In this document: positions 50,994 through 61,647 of the stretch, one piece after another
Layout of the letters: each line of letters opens with the position of its first letter
Numbering within the stretch: the first letter of the stretch is position 1
Assembly (NCBI RefSeq): GCF_018446385.1
Contig: NC_055987.1
Location: 8,145,705 to 8,209,704 of the forward strand
Length of the DNA stretch: 64,000 nucleotides
Reading direction: 5' to 3'
Source of the DNA: Zingiber officinale
Taxonomy: Eukaryota; Streptophyta; Magnoliopsida; Zingiberales; Zingiberaceae
Made by a program: the position numbers and the translations under genes
The notes under the pieces: model-generated
What the model was told of the DNA's origin: nothing
The model's input: only the letters and a program-made list of their open reading frames with translations
Database searches by the model: none

Positions 50994-51236
50994 GTTTCAG
51001 CCTTGGCACCGTGTAAACCTAAGGGGACTTACGGAAGAGTGATGGTCTTGTACTCGACTACCGAGCGGTAGCTCGAAGATCAAGAGGCGAAGGCTCGCAC
51101 GAATCAGACAGCTTGCTCGAAAACACACGGCAATTGGACAATCAGACAAGGCCAAAAAAGGTTCACTAAGTAAAGTAAGCTGAACGCCGAGTACACAAAA
51201 TAAAATAGACTGAACGGCCAGTACACATCCACGACT
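50994..51236. other. Spacer between the array and aORF of element C
   Basis: No ORF or repeat; likely contains the 3' end of the antisense transcript. Confidence 0.4.
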
Positions 51237-53482
51237 TCACTCTAAATAATTAAAAATCTCATCCGGAATCATGGTTAGAAGATCAATATGGTCACAGACA
51301 AGAATAGTGAAATCCTCAGGAAGCCGACCCTTTTTCTTCAGATAGTCAGCCGTGGCGGTAATGGCCAACTCGAACGCATGGACGAGCCGAGCGCAAGCTT
51401 TGTCTATGAATTTCTCCGAGTGGATGTAGTTCTGCTGCATGACAGTGACTCGGCCAGGTTCGGTCTCTTGATATTCTTTGAAGGCGGCTCGGGAGGCCTC
51501 CAATGCGTCTTGAAAGGTCTTCAGATCACTCTGAAGAGCGGCCACCTCCGTCGAACGACCATTCTTCTCGGCAGTGAGTAGGTCGGTCAACTAGTTGACT
51601 TTCAGCTCAAGTGTCCGGGCCTCGGCATTCTTCGTTTCCAGGTCGGTGATGGCCTGATTCTTCCTATTGGTGGCCAAAGTGATCTTCTTGTCGTATGTTT
51701 TGACCTGGGCCTCGAGCCGGTCGACCATAGTTTGCAAGCCTGAAGATTTGTGTCGCTCAGCCTCTAGTAGTTTGTTGGTCTTATCCAGATCGGCCTTCAG
51801 CTCGGCATAAGAAGGGCCTTGAAGGAGAGTTCCACCAGAGACCTTGAGCTTTTTGAACTCCTCTTCAAGGAAAGCTAAGTGGTGGCATACCTCTATACTT
51901 TCTACCCAATGCTGCAACCCGGTTAAAAGAAAAATAGTCAATACCAAACGGAGGAGAAGAAATAAACGCTTGTGATAAAAGTTACCCCGGTGGTTTGTTG
52001 CAGATAGCTGTTGTCGAGCAGCCCAGGGGCATCAGACCTACGCGCGCTCGGGCGTCCTCCTAGACTTTCGCGAGGGGTCCCCGGACGATTATTAAGTGTT
52101 CGGGGCTCGTCGGCTGATCGGTCGCCTGCATATATTCCTCTATCAGTAGATGGATTAAGGCCTTGATAGTCATGCGCTGGCCCAGAGTAGACTGAGTGGA
52201 CACGGAAGGGGCGGAAGATTGTCCGACCGGCTCAGAACGAAATAAGAGATCGCTTGATTACCCGTGGAGCCGGAGGGAGCGAGATGAGAGGTTGAGCAGT
52301 GACAGGGTCAAAAGGCCAATCTCCTTGAAGATAGGGTCCGGTCAGAAGACAACGCTTCCACAGTCACTAGAGACGGTGGAGGAGGATCGTCTATCTACTC
52401 GGACACGTGAACGGCTGAGGTAGCCAAGCGGGTTGGTGTGCCTGTTCGGCGGTGTTTGCGTCCAACCAAAGCGAGTTCGTCATCAGAAGACTCGGCTTCC
52501 TCAGGCCGAGTGGCCGGTTGCGTAGTTGATGGAGCGGTCTCTCCAGCTTCATCAGTAGTGACTGTCCGAGCGGCAGACGCATCGCCCGCCGTCTACACCT
52601 CTTCGCTCTCGCCTTCATGAGAGCCAACCGGGGTGATGCTAAGTCTCTCCGCCTCCTGCGCTGCAGCCGCCTCTATCTCGGCGGCTTTGCGTTTCAACAT
52701 GCCGAACACCACTGATTTCATCATGGTCTCAGCTGCAAGAAAGAGAAAAAAAATCAGTTAGACTCAAAGAAAAAGAGAGAAAGTTATTTCTTACCAGGGT
52801 CGTTCGGAAGCCACATTCGGATCGGGCTTAAGCTAAATAGATACAGCATCCCTTTAGGCAGCAGCTTATAGATGCCCAGTTTCAGCCCGGTCAGTAGGCT
52901 AGCCGCATGTAGACAAGCGGACTCGGTCTTGTACCTTTTCAGGTCGGGGGGAGGCGACAACGAAGATTGACATTGGGTTCGAAAGGGTGGCGGCTCGGGA
53001 AAACTCAAAAAGAAGAAATGATCCTTCCAATGCTTGTTGGAGGTAGGCATTTTATCAAAGAAAACTAAGCCGATCCAAACTTGAAACAAGAAGGTGCCCA
53101 GCTCGGACTTCTTGGTATAGTAAAAATAATGAAAAATCTTAGGCTTAAGGGGGATGTTGTGCACTCGGAAGAGCACAACTACGCCGCATAGCAGTCTGAA
53201 GGAGCTAGGCACGAGCTGGCCGAGCGGGATGCGAAAGTAGTTGCACACTTCTATGATGAATGGGTGGATTGGAAACCTAAGGCCACCTATGAATTAGTCG
53301 CGGAAGAAGGTAACAGTGCCGACCGACGGGTCATGAGGTCGGTCGGACGACTCGGCCAGGGTGAGTTTATGGTCAGCAGGGATGTCATATGCATTGATCA
53401 GTTTCAAGGCATCTCCCGAGTCAAACCGACTCTCCATGGATTGATACCAAAGGCCGGGAGAGGGGGTAGATGAACTGGCCAT
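51237..53482 (-). pseudogene. Antisense extra ORF (aORF) of element C, PF04195-like, 3 exons
   Basis: Opposite to C, between the array and the 3' LTR. The first exon starts at 53482 (MASSSTPSPGLWYQSMESRF), meets an in-frame stop after FFRD near 53294, and continues to the donor at about 52795 with the LLCGVVVLFRVHNI block. Intron about 52737-52795 contains a CTAACTGAT branch-like motif, as in D. A second intron is at about 51912-51985. The last exon (51911-51237) has the coiled coil and the FELAITATADYLK tail, with a TAG between 51590 and 51592. The same exon layout as D confirms that the introns are real. Role unknown. Confidence 0.72.
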
Positions 53483-53716
53483 GATCAGAAAGTGAAAATG
53501 CAGAGGCTTCGTCGGAAAGATCAATGGAAAAAACAACGAGAGAGGCGACGATAAGGAAAGCGAGGGGAAGCAGAACGCGAAAACAAGAAAGGATCAGGGA
53601 GCTTACAAAAGTAGACCTAGGAGAGGGAGGGGGAAGATCGTCGGAGCACTGGAGGTCAAGGAAGCCGATGAAGCACGCAGAAGCAGCAACGATGGAATAG
53701 TTATCGGCGCCTGTGC

Positions 53717-53722
53717 TTTATA
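53717..53722 (-). promoter_or_regulatory. TATA box for the antisense ORF of element C
   Basis: TTTATA on the plus strand reads TATAAA on the minus strand (TTTATAAAGC context), about 235 bp upstream of the ATG at 53482, as in element D. Confidence 0.55.
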
Positions 53723-54187
53723 AACATAGGGCTCGGCCAACCGTAGCCGTCCGATCCAAGTCATCGGGATCGAAGTCGACATCCGATCGTCAAATTTAAA
53801 TCGCCGCCTGTCCCATCAGATCTGACACCCTCGTCGTACGATGACGGTGGTGGCGCCACGTGGCGGCAGGTTAAAGGGCGGCATTTAATGAACGCCATTA
53901 CGCGGGCGTGGGCGCGTGCTCGACCTTAATAACGGGGATTTGCACGAATTCCGAGGAGATCCGGAAGACATCAGCATTAATCACCCTCGGGTCGACAAGG
54001 TAATGAGCGACGGGCAAAACTTTCCAAGGCCCAGCAGGTAGGCTACCGAGCGGTTGCTTGGCGCCACCACGGTGCCCGAACAGAGAAGCACCCACCTCAG
54101 GGGCCGAGCGACCGCTACATTGCTAGACTAGTAGTCCAGTCAGTCGAACTTTTAGTTTCCTTCTACTAGACTTGAGGGGGAGGCACG
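53723..54187. other. Region between aORF promoter and 3' LTR of element C
   Basis: Upstream sequence of the antisense promoter, then the polypurine tract ACTTGAGGGGGAGGCACG at about 54170-54187 used for plus-strand priming of C. Confidence 0.6.
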
Positions 54188-54983
54188 TGATCCGGTGGTG
54201 AAAGAGGGGTCCCGACCGTACAGTGGTCAATGACACATGGAAGTCAAAGTCAAGATGGGCAGACCAATGTTTTGGCCGAGGGGGAGGTCACCTCGCCCAT
54301 CGGCCTTAATGGCGCCCAGGCCGACACGAAGACAACTCGATCACAGGTTGGGTTTCCGACGCTCAGGGGGTTTCGTATAAAAGAGGTGATGCGGTGACCG
54401 GCAAGTCCGCTTGAGCCGAGCTACCGAACGACTAATGTTGCATGCCCGTCCGAGTATGCGACCGAGCTGCTCACCCGCTCGGCCTAGTAACAGACAAGAG
54501 AATATAACAAAATAGACAGCTGGCGATATCCTTCTCGAGACATGCACCGCCGACAGACAGCATGGTTGGTGACCAGACCGGACAGAAGATCGTACGATGG
54601 AAGTTTCCACTGTCATGTCGGAGATATGCTCGGACGGTTGTGGTATGGCGTTAGACACACTTTTCTGACACGTCCATTTTGAAGTATGCTTTGAGGAGCA
54701 TGCACGCCTCGGGAAGCATGCACACACCCCCCGGGATCCTATATAAGGACCCCCAGACTTCGACGGAGGTATGCATGATCATCTACTGTAGCTATTTGCC
54801 TCGTTATTCTGCTTCGATCTCTTCTCGCCTGACTTGAGCGTCTGAGGGTCGTCGCCGAGATCCCCTCCCCGGCTCGGTTTTGTTGCAGGTTCGCCGGAGT
54901 CCACTTCAGCCCAGAGTCTACACGGAATCAGCAGAGAGCGCCACGTCCCCAGCGTCCGTCTACTCGACTCTTGGGCATGATCA
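54188..54983 (+). repeat. 3' LTR of element C
   Basis: 796 bp, same length as the 5' LTR. TGATCC start; the end is TGATCA instead of GGATCA. TATA at 54740-54746. Confidence 0.93.
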
Positions 54984-55486
54984 CTAAGTATAAAATGAAT
55001 TGATCTATTAGAATTCAGAATTTGAAAAATAATTTGACAAACTATTCTTACTCCCCCTAAATGCTAACTCTCCCTCTTTGATTATATCAAAAAATATGGT
55101 ACATATCTTCAAATTTATTAACAAATAAACAAATTTTCAACTAGAAAAGCATGTTTGTAGGTATAAAAGCATTTGAGTTAAAAAAAAAATAACACAATTT
55201 CTAAGTAAAAAAAACATGACAGGAAAAAATCATTGAAAATAATTTTTGAAAGAAATTCTTAGTTGTGAAGTTTTCAAGTAATTGGCAGTTAAGCATTTGA
55301 AAGAAAAATATTATCTAAATTACTTATCAGTTTATCAATTAAACATTCAATTCGATAATTAGCTTCCAGGCTGTGGCGAGGTACTAGGTTTTCTTGGTTA
55401 TTAGATCATCAACCACTTCTAGACAAAGCCTTTTAAGGAATTTAAACATTTAATTTCTTCTGAAAGCCTTAGTTAACAAAAAAAGT
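54984..55486 (-). other. Non-coding interior of element X
   Basis: AT-rich sequence between the gag end and the gypsy insertions. No ORF. Confidence 0.6.
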
Positions 55487-55921
55487 TTAATCTAGATAAG
55501 ATTTTGGAACCCAGTATAGGTTCCTTCCTACTGGATTAATAAAAAACTTAGGGGGTACATAATTTTTTAGAATTTTTCTAAGTTGACCTTGATGTTTCCT
55601 TATGTACTGGTTTAATTTTCCATAAATCTTAAGTTTTGACTTTTGAAAGTTTGGTTTTAAACATGCATTTGTTTTCAAACTTTCAATTTGCAATTTTAAT
55701 TTTCCATTTTCGAATTTCAAATTATCTAACATTCTGTTTAAGTCAGCAATCTATTTTTCTGATTTCATTAAATCTCTTGTAAGAACTTTGATAAAATGAA
55801 AAGACTGTTTAGGGGTTAGAGCACGTACCTCACTTACCTCAATTTCTGGTGCTCTCCCTTTGTCGCAGCTTTCTTCTTCTGATCCTCCCCTTTCATCTAT
55901 ACTCATCTTTGAGCTAGTCTC
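55487..55921 (-). pseudogene. gag C-terminal remnant of element X
   Basis: 82 open codons (55732-55487) rich in Lys, ending with NPVGRNLYWVPKSYLD, matching the NPMSSNRYWVPRS-type end of the A' and B gags. The N-terminal part of gag is missing because A' or a deletion replaced it; 55733-55921 is open in part. Confidence 0.6.
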
Positions 55922-56569
55922 TGTTGGTGCAACCTTAGGTCAAGGTTGACCTGGGTGACCCGACTCAAGTTGACCCGACTCGAGGTATATTTTGATGTTT
56001 GACAAGAATAGAGAAGTTGTATTTTAATGTTTGACAAAAACCATAATCAAGTTAGGTTAACCCGATAACCTAACTTAGGTTTTCTAATAGTTCTCTAATG
56101 TTCTTCCTTGAACATTCTCTGAACATTCTCCCCAAACTCCAATGTTCTTCCTTGAACATTCTCTGAACATTCTCCCCAAACTCCAATGTTCTTCCTTGAA
56201 CATTCTCCGGATATTCTCCCCCTTTTTGACACACATCAAAAAGAGTGAATCAAGGTCAAGAGTTTCTTCCTAATGAAAGTCCCATACCTTTCATTGAAAC
56301 CCTTAATTTCCCCCTTGATACTAAAATCAACAATCAACTTAGTGATAATCCCATATCACTCATCCTCATAAATCTTGACGAGTAAAAACTCCCCCTAAAA
56401 GTCAACTCTCCCTTGACAATTAGGTAAAACTCCCCCTAAAGGTCAACTCCTCCTTGACCATTGCACCAACAATGTCTTGGAGAGTTTCAACCCTTTAGAA
56501 ATCTAAAACACCAACTTCAGCTGAAATTTCAGACAACAATCAAAAATCAGCATTTTGGCACGCTCTGAT

Positions 56570-56700
56570 CGGTCACCAGACCGATCAGAGCTTCACTGGA
56601 TTGGTCACCAGACCGATCTACACAACCCTGGATCGGTCCAGTGACCGATCCAGACTTCCCTGGACCGATCAGGATCTCCTCTGATCGGTCCACACTTCTC
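56570..56700. repeat. GATCGGTC palindrome cluster in A' interior
   Basis: Repeats of GATCGGTCACCAGACCGATC and GGATCGGTCCAGTGACCGATCC form short inverted pairs. Same motif as the A' LTR array at 59965-60260. Confidence 0.8.
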
Positions 56701-56705
56701 TGATA

Positions 56706-57806
56706 GGGATTTCTGATTTTTCTCCCGAAATTCAGAAACCTCTAAAAAATCACAGAAAATTTCAAAAATTGTAAAATTTTGAGGATACATTCCTCATAAC
56801 ATATATTATCATGGAAAAATAGTTTTCTATGAAAATAACTTCCATTTTTAAATCTTGATACAAAGTTCGAAAGACTTTGAAATAGCTCAAGGTTAATCCA
56901 TCTTTGTATCAACTTGCTCAATGATGAATGCTATTACTAGAAAAGCTTCATCAAGGTTTTTTTAAATCAATTTTGAAATGATCTTAAACCATTCAATTTA
57001 GGACCACAATCTTAGGGCTAAATGTACATGACTTGTACACAAGCTTTCCCTATGATCCTCAAATTCGAATTAGGCTTATCTAGGTACAAGAACTATGCAC
57101 CTTGATCCTAACTCATAATCCTAATATCTCACACACATCTAAGGTGTATCAAACACATCCAAATCAATTTTGATGTGAGATATGAGTTTAGGTTATCTTA
57201 AGCTAAGTTCTCATGCATTTTCTAAACAACAATTTGATCTCCATATCAAATTATGTTTCTATCCTTAAATCAAATTAGTTGATCATAAATGCAAGAGATG
57301 ATGACATGGCATAAAATAATATCATAAGTGGAAACATGTGCCAATGTCATGATGTCATGTCATCAAGTATGAAACTTAAAATAAGACATGACATATAACT
57401 AACCTAAGCATTATCATGACATTTCAAATGATAAGAAAATAAATATGATGTCATGACATGGCATATGACAAATAATGTATGACAAATAACATATAAAGGT
57501 ATAGAAAATACCTAATTCTAGCCTTGGTTGCCATTTTTGATAATTTTGATCATTTTGCCATAAATTCTATATTCCTAAGTATAATAGACCTAAAATCATA
57601 TACTAAAGATTTTTGGATCACTATGTGCCAATTAGATTGACCCTAGAAAACTCCTCAAATGTGGTTGGCACATCCTAATCACCTTAGGAATAATTTTTAA
57701 TTTCATTTTCAAGGCTTGATTACACCTTGAAAATTCCTAAAATGTCACCTTTTGCCATGAGTAGGTTAACTACCTATCCAATTAAGGTTGACATACCCTA
57801 AACCAT
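56706..57806 (-). other. Non-coding interior of element A'
   Basis: AT-rich sequence after the gag stop; no ORF with homology. Confidence 0.6.
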
Positions 57807-59282
57807 CTAGCATGAAGGAATCACGCTCCTAGGAACCCAATACCTATTTGAGCTCATTGGGTTCACTAAATATTCACTAGGGATGACTTCCCTAGCAACC
57901 CTCCTAATGACCCTCCTAGGTTTTAAAGTCTTGGTCATTTGGGACTCATCAAGATCAACTCTAGGGGTGACTCCCCTTGTGACCTTGGTGATGGTCTTCT
58001 TAGCCCTAGGTCTTGTTCCATAATCGAATGGAACATTATGATAAGCGGGCTTGACCACTTGAGACTTAGGTTTGTGACCCAAACCTCTCATGTCCTTGGG
58101 CTTTGATTTTTGACCCTTAGACCCTAGAGTTGACTTCTCTAAATTCTTAAGAGCCTTTTCTAAAGTGTCAAGTCTTGACCTCAAGACTTGATTTTCCTTC
58201 TTTAATACCCCAAGCTTTGATTTTTCATTTTTCTTTGAGGTATTCCTAGGCATATGTCTAGTTGTTTTGGGATTCCTATCTAGGTTTTCCTTAACTTTAG
58301 ATGAGTTAACTCTAGGGTTGGCATTTCTAGCATTGTCCTTATCTAGGCTAACATGTTTGGCACCTAAGCACATGTATCGGTTCCTATGGTTATCATGCTT
58401 ATTATTATTGACAATTGCAATAAAATTACTAGCATGTGTCTTATTAGAATTGCAAGAATGTGCCTTAAAGGATACCTTAGGGTTTGCCTTAGCTCCCCCT
58501 ATAGATGTGCTTGGTCTCTTGTCCTTGTGAGGTTGTCTCCCCCTTGGACATTGACTCCTATAATGTCCCCTTTGCTTGCATTGGAAGCACACCACGTGCT
58601 CCTTGCCCTTGCGTATCGGGACTCCAACTTCCTTGACTTTTGGTGCCGGTGGAGTCTTCCTAATTCTCTTTGGACATTTACTTTTGTAATGCCCATATTC
58701 CCTACACTCACAGCATATTATATGTAATTTACTTGAAATTAAGTTGCTTGAGTTACCTAGGGTTGAGGATGGATGTAAGCTCTCTCCTTCATCCCTTCCG
58801 GAGGTAGAGGCTTCTTCTTCTTGCTCCAATCTTGAAGAAGAACTCTCCTCCTCTTCTTCCTTAGATGTTGAGTAGCCCTCAACTTCTAATTCCATACCTC
58901 CATGATGTGAGCTACTTGGCTCACTTGACTCCTCTTCATGACTTGAATTGGAGCTCTCCTCATGGAACTTAGCCAAGTTGTTCCACAACTCCTTGGCATT
59001 GTTGTATCCACCTATCTTACACAAGAGATCATTAGGTAATGAAAATTCAAAGATTTTCGTTACCTCGTCGTTGATTATGGATTGGCGGATTTGTTCCTTC
59101 GTCCACTTCTTCTTCTCGAGAGGTTCTCCTTCTTTATCCACCGGAGGAAGAAAACCTACTTGTACACAATTCAAATTTACTAGGTTAGTCATAAGAAAAT
59201 ACTTCATTCTTACCTTCCAATACGCAAAGTCGTCGCGATCGTAGAAGGGTGGAATCGTGATGTCTTCTCCAAGTTGATCCAT
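57807..59282 (-). CDS. copia-type gag of element A', uninterrupted
   Basis: 491 codons from ATG 59282, no stop or frameshift. Residues 1-110 are a UBN2-type/copia gag core (FAYWKVRMKYFLM, NNAKELWNNLAKFHEE), followed by a Ser/Glu-rich linker (110-190). Two zinc knuckles follow: CCECREYGHYKSKC and CFQCKQRGHYRSQC, each C-x2-C-x4-H-x4-C. The rest is a basic tail with a Leu heptad (ENQVLRSRLDTLEKALKNL) and the end SSNRYWVPRSVIPSC. It would form the particle and bind RNA. Its intact frame contrasts with the element's damaged ends. No protease or pol follows. Confidence 0.85.
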   Translation of the reverse strand: MDQLGEDITIPPFYDRDDFAYWKVRMKYFLMTNLVNLNCVQVGFLPPVDKEGEPLEKKKWTKEQIRQSIINDEVTKIFEFSLPNDLLCKIGGYNNAKELWNNLAKFHEESSNSSHEEESSEPSSSHHGGMELEVEGYSTSKEEEEESSSSRLEQEEEASTSGRDEGESLHPSSTLGNSSNLISSKLHIICCECREYGHYKSKCPKRIRKTPPAPKVKEVGVPIRKGKEHVVCFQCKQRGHYRSQCPRGRQPHKDKRPSTSIGGAKANPKVSFKAHSCNSNKTHASNFIAIVNNNKHDNHRNRYMCLGAKHVSLDKDNARNANPRVNSSKVKENLDRNPKTTRHMPRNTSKKNEKSKLGVLKKENQVLRSRLDTLEKALKNLEKSTLGSKGQKSKPKDMRGLGHKPKSQVVKPAYHNVPFDYGTRPRAKKTITKVTRGVTPRVDLDESQMTKTLKPRRVIRRVAREVIPSEYLVNPMSSNRYWVPRSVIPSC

Positions 59283-59330
59283 TCTCTAGCTCGTGCTCCC
59301 CCGGGTGTTAATCTGACTAAGAGCAACCTC

Positions 59331-59342
59331 GCTCTGATACCA
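59331..59342 (-). promoter_or_regulatory. Primer-binding site of element A' (tRNA-iMet type)
   Basis: TGGTATCAGAGC on the minus strand, two bases from the LTR boundary at 59345. Confidence 0.88.
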
Positions 59343-59964
59343 CTTGTTAGGACCTTCGGATGCGGCTAGAGAGGGGGGGTGTGAATAGCCGACCCCAAAG
59401 TCTCGTTTCTTCCTACAATTTGAGTTAGCGCAGCGGAAATAAAAGATAGAAACGAAATAGGAGAAGATCAAACCTCAAACGCGACGATATAACGAGGTTC
59501 GGAGATGATACTCCTACTCCTCGGCGTGTCCGTAAGGTGGACGAATCCTATCAATCCGTCGGTGGATGAGACCCCGGAAAATCGGCTAATAAAAAACTCC
59601 TTCTGGGTGGAGAAACCTCACCACAATTCCTTTTGCAACAGCAATAATGGAGTACAAAGAATAGAGCAAGAAATAATGGACAATATGAATGTAAAAACAC
59701 CCTACCAAGTTTGCTTGTCTTCTCGTTGTCGACTGGAGTCCGTTGATGAAGCAGCAACTTCACGGATCCAACAATAGCAGCTAGAAAACCAGCCGACGGA
59801 AGCTCACTCGAAGCTTCAGAAATGAAGAGCTCAGCAAAGCTCAGATCGCAGTCTTGAGGAAGAAGAAGATACTCTTTTAACCCTCACTATAGAGGCTTAT
59901 ATGCTGCACCTGCGAAGAAGACAAAGAAGAATCTAGAAATCTAGCCGTTGAGTCACAACGGCTA

Positions 59965-60260
59965 AGCCTGGACCGATCAGGCTCCATCCTGATCGGTCCA
60001 GGAGGTCCCTGATCGGTCCACAGACCGATCAAGCATCGGTCCTGTATCCCTGATCGGTCAGTGGACCGATCAGGATATGGGTGGATCGGTCCACAGACCG
60101 ATCCCCCTTCTCTGAGTCGCTTCCTCAGATAACATCGCTTCCTGATCGTTCTACGGACCGATCAGATAACCCACAGAAAGCTTCTGTTGGGTTACTGATC
60201 GGTCACCAGACCGATCAGATAACTAGGGTATCACTGGATCGGTCAACAGACCGATCCAAT
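59965..60260. repeat. GATCGGTC palindrome array in LTR A'
   Basis: Repeated inverted pairs such as CTGATCGGTCCA / TGGACCGATCAG every 15-40 bp. Equivalent in place to the GATCGATC array in LTR B. Confidence 0.88.
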
Positions 60261-60289
60261 TTCCCAACCTTAAACCTAAAGCCTTCCTG

Positions 60290-60738
60290 ATCTAGAAAAC
60301 GAGCTACTGAGCCCTCTCTGACCTAGTCCGGAGAACGAGCTACCGAGCCCTCTCCGACTTTCACGTCCGGTCCAGAAAACGAGCTACTGACCTAGTCCGA
60401 AGAACGAGCTACCGAGCCCTCTCCAACTTCGTCCGGTCCAGAGAACGAGCTACCGAGCCCTCTCTGACCTAGTCCGGAGAACGAGCTACCGAGCCCTCTC
60501 CAACTTCGTCCGGTCCAGAGAACGAGCTACCGAGCCCTCTCTGACCTAGTCCGGAGAACGAGCTACCGAGCCCTCTCCGACTTAGTCCTGTCCAGAGAAC
60601 GAGCTACCGAGCCCTCTCAGACCTAGTCCCGAGAACGAGCTACCGAGCTCTCTCCAACTTCGTCCGGTCCAGAGAACAAGCTACCGAGCCCTCTCTGACC
60701 TAGTCCGGAGAACGAGCTACCGAGCCCTCTCCGACCTC
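60290..60738. repeat. Minisatellite GAACGAGCTACCGAGCCCTCT in LTR A'
   Basis: About 13 copies of a unit with AACGAGCTACCGAGCCCTCT spaced by alternating CCGACCTAGTCCGGAG and CCAACTTCGTCCGGTCCAGAG spacers. Confidence 0.92.
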
Positions 60739-60739
60739 C

Positions 60740-60955
60740 CATGCCAAGCTTCCATACTTGGACTTTTCCCCGTGCCAAGCTCCCTGCTTAGACTTTTCCG
60801 TGCCAAGTCTCCATACTTGGACTTTTCCCCATGCCAAGCTCCCTGCTTGGACTTTTCCGTGCCAAGTCTCCATACTTGGACTTTTCCCCGTGCCAAGCTC
60901 CCTGCTTGGACTTTTCCGTGCCAAGTCTCCATACTTGGACTTTTCCCGTGCCTTT
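60740..60955. repeat. Minisatellite CCAAGCTCCCTGCTTGGACTT in LTR A'
   Basis: Units of about 62 bp alternate CCAAGCTCCCTGCTTGGAC with CCAAGTCTCCATACTTGGAC, each itself a short inverted repeat (CCAAG...CTTGG). Confidence 0.92.
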
Positions 60956-61647
60956 TCTAAAGACGGAGAAGCCTTTTATACACAATGAGAGCTTAACGGT
61001 TGTTAGGAATTGAATACAAGAGTTGATGTTCTATTTTCTAGCTCTAGAGGTCTTTTATAGTACCTGAAAATTCTATCTATAGCGTTGAGGGCACCTTCAA
61101 GAGGCTTGGAGGGCGCCTCTAGCGCGGTGGTGAATAAAACTTTATCCACCGCTGAAACGGTCATATTTGACTGGTTGAGGGTGCCCTCAATGCCATTGAG
61201 GGCACCTCGGATAGTTATGGAGGGCGCCCTCCCGCCTGAAGGAGGCGGAGGCGCCTAGGTCACCTCGGAGACACCTTCAGCTTGCTTTTCCAGTTCCTTT
61301 GGACCTTCTGAAACTTCGATCGCTTGGGTGATTGCGGCCAACTGAAATAGGGCTCACCCGAACCTAATTTCCAACCTTCTCCTCGAGCAGGCTTCCGCTC
61401 CGGCTTTTCGTCCCTCGAACGTCGCGTACGTTCTTCTCATCTATCGGTGTACTCTTCCATAGCTCTTTTGTCCCTCGGGCGCACTTAGCCCGTCGACTCC
61501 CTTCCCGTGTCGTCCTTCTCGCCAGTTGCGTCTTCCGCTTGACTTCCTGTGCTCCTAAACTCCTGCACACTTAGACACAGGGATCAAAACTAAACAGGAC
61601 TGAACCTAACTTGGTTAATCATATCAAAACAACTACGGGATTCAACA
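60951..61647 (-). repeat. 5' LTR remnant of element X
   Basis: About 700 bp matching 25007-25697 and the solo LTR at 62491-63388. About 200 bp at its inner end, and the primer site next to it, are missing. Outer end ...TTCAACA (mutated from CCAACA). Confidence 0.85.

Larger units (their letters stand above)
33172..54983 (+). mobile_element. Element C: Tat-type Ty3/gypsy, full structure, decayed, host of element B
   Basis: LTRs 33172-33967 and 54188-54983 (both 796 bp, TGATCC...), perfect TSD CTAAG (33167-33171 and 54984-54988), primer site at 33971, polypurine tract ACTTGAGGGGGAGGCACG before the 3' LTR. Order: gag, protease, RT, RNase H, integrase, tandem array, antisense extra ORF. The extra ORF after integrase, the array and the protein features are those of the Tat lineage. 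Stops and frameshifts in every domain make it non-autonomous. Confidence 0.93.
55922..60950 (-). mobile_element. Element A': copia-type gag-only element, rearranged at both ends
   Basis: Minus strand. A 5' LTR portion (59345-60950), iMet-type primer site (59331-59342), intact gag (59282-57807) and about 1.9 kb of non-coding interior. No pol. The left end, 55922 to about 56010, is an LTR start in the opposite orientation (TGTTGGTGCAACC..., plus strand), joined at a TTTTGATGTTTGACAA motif. No TSD is visible, so the copy was rearranged after or during insertion. Confidence 0.7.
59345..60950 (-). repeat. 5' LTR of element A' (outer end replaced)
   Basis: Inner end is TGTTAGG on the plus strand. 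It shares with LTR B the start motif (GCTAGAGAGGGGGGGTGTGAATAGC-like), a palindrome array and minisatellites, but the sequence itself has diverged. The outer TGTTGG end is absent: at about 60950 it passes directly into the X LTR. Confidence 0.75.
24812..61647 (-). mobile_element. Element X: outer copia-type LTR element, host of the nested stack
   Basis: Minus-strand element. Its 3' LTR is 24812-25697 and its 5' LTR remnant is 60951-61647. Its own internal DNA survives only as 25698-25809 and 54984-55921. Left flank GCTAT and right flank ACTAT are a probable 5-bp target duplication with one change. If its insertions are removed, the host reads ...CACTGCTAT|ATCATTTTGCAAG. About 615 bp separate the end of its gag remnant from its 3' LTR, too little for protease, integrase, RT and RNase H, so X also appears to lack pol. 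Confidence 0.75.

Noticed and set aside
60700-61013. Overlapping 60-76 codon frames with PSSLLGLF or GKVQ repeats
   Set aside because: Translation of the LTR A' minisatellite, not genes.
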